NCBI GenBank assembly: GCA_030278955.1
Contig: JAOANR010000010.1
Coordinates: 12,507,086-12,571,085 of the forward strand
Length of the DNA: 64,000 nt
From: Hygrophila difformis
Taxonomy: Eukaryota; Streptophyta; Magnoliopsida; Lamiales; Acanthaceae
Direction of reading: 5' to 3'
Shown: piece by piece, positions 59,786-64,000 of the stretch
Layout: the number at the start of each line of letters is the position of its first letter
Position numbering within the stretch: position 1 is the first letter of the stretch
Translations under genes and position numbers: made by a program
The notes under the pieces: generated by a model
The model's database searches: none
What the model was told of the DNA's origin: nothing
Seen by the model: the letters and a program-made list of their open reading frames with translations, nothing else

Positions 59786-60859
59786 TCAGCCAACTCCTAA
59801 TTAGATACAGTTTTCTCTTCTTTATCTTAATTTCAAACCTGAATTTCGAGCTATAGTACTGTTAGATAGTGTCGATCAACATTGTTATAGCATTACTGTA
59901 GTAAGAAAACGTGTGGGTTTTTCCTCTCTCATGGATAGTAGGACTCTTGATGGTAACGATCACTGTCACTAAGGGTTTCTCACTGTCTAAAAACCATTCC
60001 ATCTGGAATAATTGGGAACTGGATGGCAGATGTTTGCAGTCCAGATAACCCCAGTTATTTCTGGCACTCTTTTAGCCAATTCTTCTTTTCTCATGGCTAA
60101 TCCATCTTTGTGTATCAAATTCTGTCTAACCCCACCATATATTTTGGGGTATTTTATTTTACTTCTCATATATATGTATGCATGATATTATTATGTAGTT
60201 ATTGTGATCTATAATATTTTGGAGATCCTTCTCATTGGACATAGAAATCTTGATCTTAATCAGATGTGCATAATAAATTTCCACAAAAATCACTTTATAA
60301 AATCCGGATCTGAGTAAGGGATAAATTCACAGTTATGATTAACTCATCTTCTACTGGGGGTTGATTTTGAGAACTTAGAAGCAGAGTCAGCGATTAGGTC
60401 TCACCCAGACTGAAAGGATCTGTGTTTTAATTGAGAGTCTAGTACCTGTGTAGAGAATGATTTTCAAATATCAATTGTTTTCTCAAAATTACTGTGTGTT
60501 GGAAATCTTCTATTAAGAATTGCATCGAATCAGTGTCCACTTGGATTCGGATAAGATGTGATAATAATACTAGAGGAACAACATATAGGCCTTGGTTAAT
60601 TTCTAAGGTAGGGTTGAGTATTCTTTCAACTACTATCTTCTCCCGGCAAAGCCTAGAATTGAGTCTTGAGTGAGTACATTTGGAATAGATATTCACGGGT
60701 ATGTTCCACTCAGTTTGTGTCTCATAACTAACCGGATGTTATAAGCCCTGTGGTTTACTGATATTCGAGAAGTTCTAAATCTGCATCTGGTCGCCAAGAC
60801 CAGGGGCTCTTATATACTAACGGAATGAGATAGCTTTTGAGACTTCCGAGTGATAGGTT

Positions 60860-61500
60860 TTTAAATGCTTCCTTTATTGCTTTCTTTACCGCTTTCTTTT
60901 AAATGCTTTCATAGAGGTCACTCGGAAGAATTAGAGGTTGGCCGCCGGTTGTAAGGTTTAAGAGTTATGGATTAGTTCGGGAATTAATTTGGACTTTGGG
61001 TGTGACAAGGGGGATGATAGGAGTACTTGGCATGTCAACTAATGATGTGTTAGGTGTTACTTATCCACCATGGAGGAATAACATACCTCGGCAGGGCAGT
61101 TATTAATCTGTGGTATCTTAGAGGTTGAGGTCTTAAGAGCATGTAAATTCTGACTTTAAGTACCTGTCTGTTAAAGGGAACATAGTCTAGAAAGCATGAG
61201 AGTTAGCTAACTGATGAATTATCCCAACCAAAGATCTGTGTAACAAAAATGGATGTTTACTTATGTCTTATCTGAAATCTTGTCCAATCTTTATTATTTC
61301 CTTCCTGTCCCTTCTGTCACAAATTTAAACTTGTTTTCTAGCATAGTATAGCATAGTTTTACATGCTTTCGTAGAATAATTTTAACCGCTTTCTTAGTAT
61401 AAATTTTATCGCTTCCTTAGAATAGAATTTTGTCGCTTTTTAGAATAAATCTACCATGCTTTGTAGGATAACCTTTAATTGCTTTCATAGTCTAGTTTAA
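60860..61500 (+). repeat. degenerate GCTTTCTTAGAATA repeats
   Basis: More than ten imperfect copies of (t/a)tgctttc.tag(a/t)ataa are spread over the region, densest at 61350-61495, with a period near 30 bases. They are non-coding. Confidence 0.6.
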
Positions 61501-61642
61501 TTTATTGTCAAGTAGTTGTTAAAAACCAAACTCAAGCTTGAAACGAGTAACCGAGTGGAAAATCTTAGTAAACGACGTGGGCCCTGCTTCTATCGCACAT
61601 CCTCCAGTGAAGGATCCGGACTTACCTACAAATTATTGCAAT

Positions 61643-62510
61643 TTTTGACACCGTGCGCTTTCGGGCCACAGTTTCCTACATGAGTATATAAAAACGTGAC
61701 AACCTATAAACATATCCCTAATCCCAACTCCATCTTCGTAATTGGTTTCATTAAATAAAATTAAACCAGGATTATTATTTTTCAGAAAATACTCATATAG
61801 TGGGAAATTGTCAAAAGTTTCACCCACCGTAGGGCCCAATTCGCACATACACTCAAGGGTGTGGGAGAGGTAAGAAATTTCCTCAAACCCACAGTGAGAT
61901 AAGGTAATGGCATCGGGCTGAATAATCCTAGTGGTCCCCGTGTGGCTAAAATATGCACAACAAACGCGGGAGTTGGGCAGCAGCGACCCACACACAGTCC
62001 CACCCCCGTAACAATGCACGCTCAAATATCTGTAGGATTTTGAGAATGGTTGCAAGAATTATTAGGCACAGTAAAAATAGCATACCAATATTCCAAAAGC
62101 AGTAGAGAGCAATAAGCATAAATTTAAAATAATAAAGTGGAATTATAATTTATGCTTAAGCTCAAAAATAATTTGGGCGCGTTTCCAAGGAGTAAAAATA
62201 TACTTACTGTTACCGTGGCGAAATGGGTATGACACACGCACAGGCTACGAGCAGATACCCCTTTTACAGCTATTTGGCTAGCAAACATTTTAACATTAAT
62301 TTAGTATAATATAATATTATTTTAGAATAAATAATAACTATACATTTTTCAATTCTATTAATTCTTACCAGAGAATTTCTGAAATCTTCCTACTGCTCTC
62401 AAAATGGCAGAACTAAAATGTCAGAATAGCTAAACTTACAGAAGAATAGAAAAATAAAAAAATTAAAAAAAAAAATAGCTGGAAATGAAAGAGCTATACT
62501 GAAAAGCTGG
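61643..62510 (-). other. gene-free, probably old LTR sequence
   Basis: A 140-codon minus-strand frame (61633-62055) has no recognisable domain, is Cys/His-rich only locally and lies in repeat DNA. 'tatacttactgttaccgtgg' near 62198 resembles the promoter-side part of Tekay LTRs, so this may be a further piece of the old LTR at 35447. I do not call a gene. Confidence 0.35.
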
Positions 62511-62511
62511 A

Positions 62512-63107
62512 AATGAAGCATTGTGGGCTTATAGGACATCTTTTAAAACACCTATAGGTATGACCCCTTTTAAATTGGTTTATGGTAAAGCTTGTCACTT
62601 GCCTTTTGAACTTGAATTTAAATCATTGTGGGCTATGAAAAAGTTGAATTTTGAATTTAAAGAGGCTCAAGAAAAAAGAAAAGTTGATCTCAATGAATTA
62701 GAAGAAATTAGACGTCAGGCATATGACAATGCTCTAATTTATAAAGAAAGGACAAAGCTTTATCATGATAAATTGCTTAGGCCTAAGGTGTTTGAGGCTG
62801 ATCAACTAGTGCTTTTATATAATTCTAGATTTAAAGTGTTTCCTGGTAAATTGAAGACAAAATGATCAGGGCCTTTTAAGATTGTAAAGGTGTTAGATAA
62901 TGGTGCAGTTGTCTTAAAAGCTGAAGATGAAAGTTAAATTCATGTTAAGCCCCATGTACTTAGCATGCACAAGCCTGCTAAATGGCCCCCATGTACTTAG
63001 CATCCCCCCGTGGTTATTCACTGTAAATGTTCAAAGACTTAAACATTATTTTGGAGATGAAGTTAAATTCATCGAACAAATTAATGTTAAGCCTTTGGTT
63101 ATTTAAA
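62512..63107 (+). pseudogene. Athila-type integrase C-terminal relic
   Basis: The frame reads [76 protein letters not shown] and [16 protein letters not shown], then a stop and SGPFKIVKVL. After about 75 foreign bases (near 62945-63020) it resumes with VNVQRLKHYFGDEVKFIE. The ALWAYRTAYKTPIG...[15 protein letters not shown] pattern is characteristic of Athila integrases. The catalytic core upstream is missing. Confidence 0.88.
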
Positions 63108-63530
63108 TCTGCTTATTGAAATAAATGCATTGCCATTTATTTAAATGATAGAATTTTATTTGGTTAATTAAAATTATGAAAAACCAATAAAAATTATAAA
63201 ATCAAAGTAAAAATAAAAATTTTAGATTTTGTTGTGCTTTATGTTTTATTCTTTAATTATGTGTATTTTCTTCTATTTTAACTTGAATTGTCCTGGTATG
63301 TTAGAAATTATGTTAATTTAAATAATATTTTAGATTCAATATGTTATGTTGAATATCATGCTGTTTTCACCCTTGAATTTAATAAATCAAATGGGGCTTG
63401 TTATGACAGCTGAAATGGATCTGATAATAGAGCTGTAGAGTAACTAACTTTATTGATAATGTTGAGGATTACAATCTTGAAGAAAGATGGAAATAGTGCA
63501 AAATAGAGAAAATATGGATGAATTCATGAG
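63108..63530. other. AT-rich, no gene seen
   Basis: Sequence after the Athila relic; no frame, repeat or LTR end could be fixed. Confidence 0.5.
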
Positions 63531-63535
63531 CTGAT

Positions 63536-63999
63536 TCATCGGGATCGATTTGCTGATGTCTCAAGGGCAATGAATGTGTCTAGTCTCTCACACAGATCAT
63601 TCAAGTCCCCTTGAAATTCGTTCAATTCGTTGTCATTCTGTTGCTTACCATGAATTAAGCCCTGAGATCATCATCGGCAAGATCTAGCAGAAGAAGGTAT
63701 TCTTCAATGTGTATCTCTAGATCGTTATCTTCCCTGTTGACATACGCCGTAAAGTCTTGCAGGCTGTCTCTGCAGCTTCGGAGTAAATCAATCAAGTCAC
63801 TATGCTGAGTGTCATTGTCAACATATTTAGGGTACTCATCGAATAACCTGCCTGCAAAATCAATTGCACTTTCAAGTGCTCGTTGCCCTCTGCGCGAGAA
63901 ATTAAATTGATGAACTAGTCTGTGTAGCAGAGCTTCGAATTTTGAAGCATTAGTGCCGATAGGAACCTCGTCAGTAATAAAGCGAGTGAGCTCAGCAGC
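63536..63999 (-). CDS. unidentified reading frame, partial, one apparent frameshift
   Basis: From the right edge a minus-strand frame runs open for 114 codons to TAA at 63655. It contains segments such as EALLHRLVHQF, ALESAIDFAGRLFDEYPKY and LEIHIEEYLLLLDLADDDL, and is acidic and Leu-rich, suggesting helices. Restoring one base at the stop would carry the frame on for about 40 more codons to TGA at 63536, including NELNEFQGDLNDLCERLDTF, with the same composition. This points to a recent 1-base deletion or a sequencing error in a T run. There is no start codon inside the window, and no family was recognised. It may be the 3' end of a host gene or of a transposon gene. Confidence 0.5.
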
Positions 64000-64000
64000 C

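Larger units (their letters stand above)
57066..61642 (+). mobile_element. probable Athila-type LTR or leader sequence, gene-free
   Basis: There is no coding region in 4.6 kb. A TATA box (tataaaag, 57917-57924) sits in an LTR-promoter-like context. The right part 'gacgtgggccctgc', 'ggatccggacttacctacaa' and the end 'attattgca' resemble the LTR ends of Athila-type gypsy elements, and a decayed PBS could follow at 61643. The left limit and a target duplication were not found. The segment contains the dispersed palindrome described separately. Confidence 0.4.

Noticed and set aside
61633..62055. 140-codon minus-strand frame
   Set aside because: No recognised domain, located in repeat DNA between LTR-like and Athila segments; its length alone is not convincing.

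Overview
This window looks like nuclear DNA of a flowering plant, most likely a eudicot. It holds three intron-containing genes with GT/AG junctions that encode plant proteins, two of them probably chloroplast-directed. These sit in AT-rich DNA crowded with plant transposons: Stowaway MITEs, tRNA-derived SINEs, hAT-like and foldback MITEs, a Helitron, Tekay-type and Athila-type Ty3/gypsy elements, and a LINE relic. No species-level call is justified.

Layout. 1-9.1 kb is repeat-derived: AT-rich duplications, a Helitron 5' end, an hAT MITE with a perfect target duplication, SINEs and Stowaways nested in a long-TIR element. 9.1-11.2 kb carries the thylakoid Rieske-like protein PSB33/LIL8 (minus strand, 3 coding exons, 289 aa). 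12.6-20.3 kb carries an ABHD11-like alpha/beta hydrolase (minus, 13 coding exons, 381 aa, one exon of 27 bp), with a foldback transposon in intron 3. 20.5-31.4 kb is transposon territory, including a candidate 6.7-kb Helitron (22486-29164) that carries a broken piece of an LRR receptor kinase. 32.1-34.0 kb carries a chloroplast-type NTF2/SnoaL-fold protein (minus, 5 exons, 233 aa).

From 34.6 kb to the end the window is a nest of retrotransposons. A degenerate gypsy element (35610-56338, target duplication GACAA) was split inside its reverse transcriptase by a younger Tekay-type chromovirus in the opposite orientation (40408-52647, target duplication ATTAT). The younger element has an intact 1568-codon gag-pol, a small extra upstream ORF, a truncated second LTR at one end and a 397-bp inverted repeat with a 6-bp loop at the other. 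The palindrome starts exactly after a polypurine tract and folds at a small native hairpin, which suggests self-primed copying of plus-strand DNA before integration. Both elements appear to lie in an older LTR, followed by Athila-derived sequence with an unusual dispersed palindrome (core AATTCGGTCTAGACCGAATT) and an Athila integrase relic. A minus-strand reading frame with one apparent frameshift runs off the right edge.

The three host genes are all on the minus strand, but nothing in the sequence links their functions beyond the probable plastid location of two of them. All coordinates, junctions and repeat matches were read by eye; family names rest on recognised motifs, not database searches.
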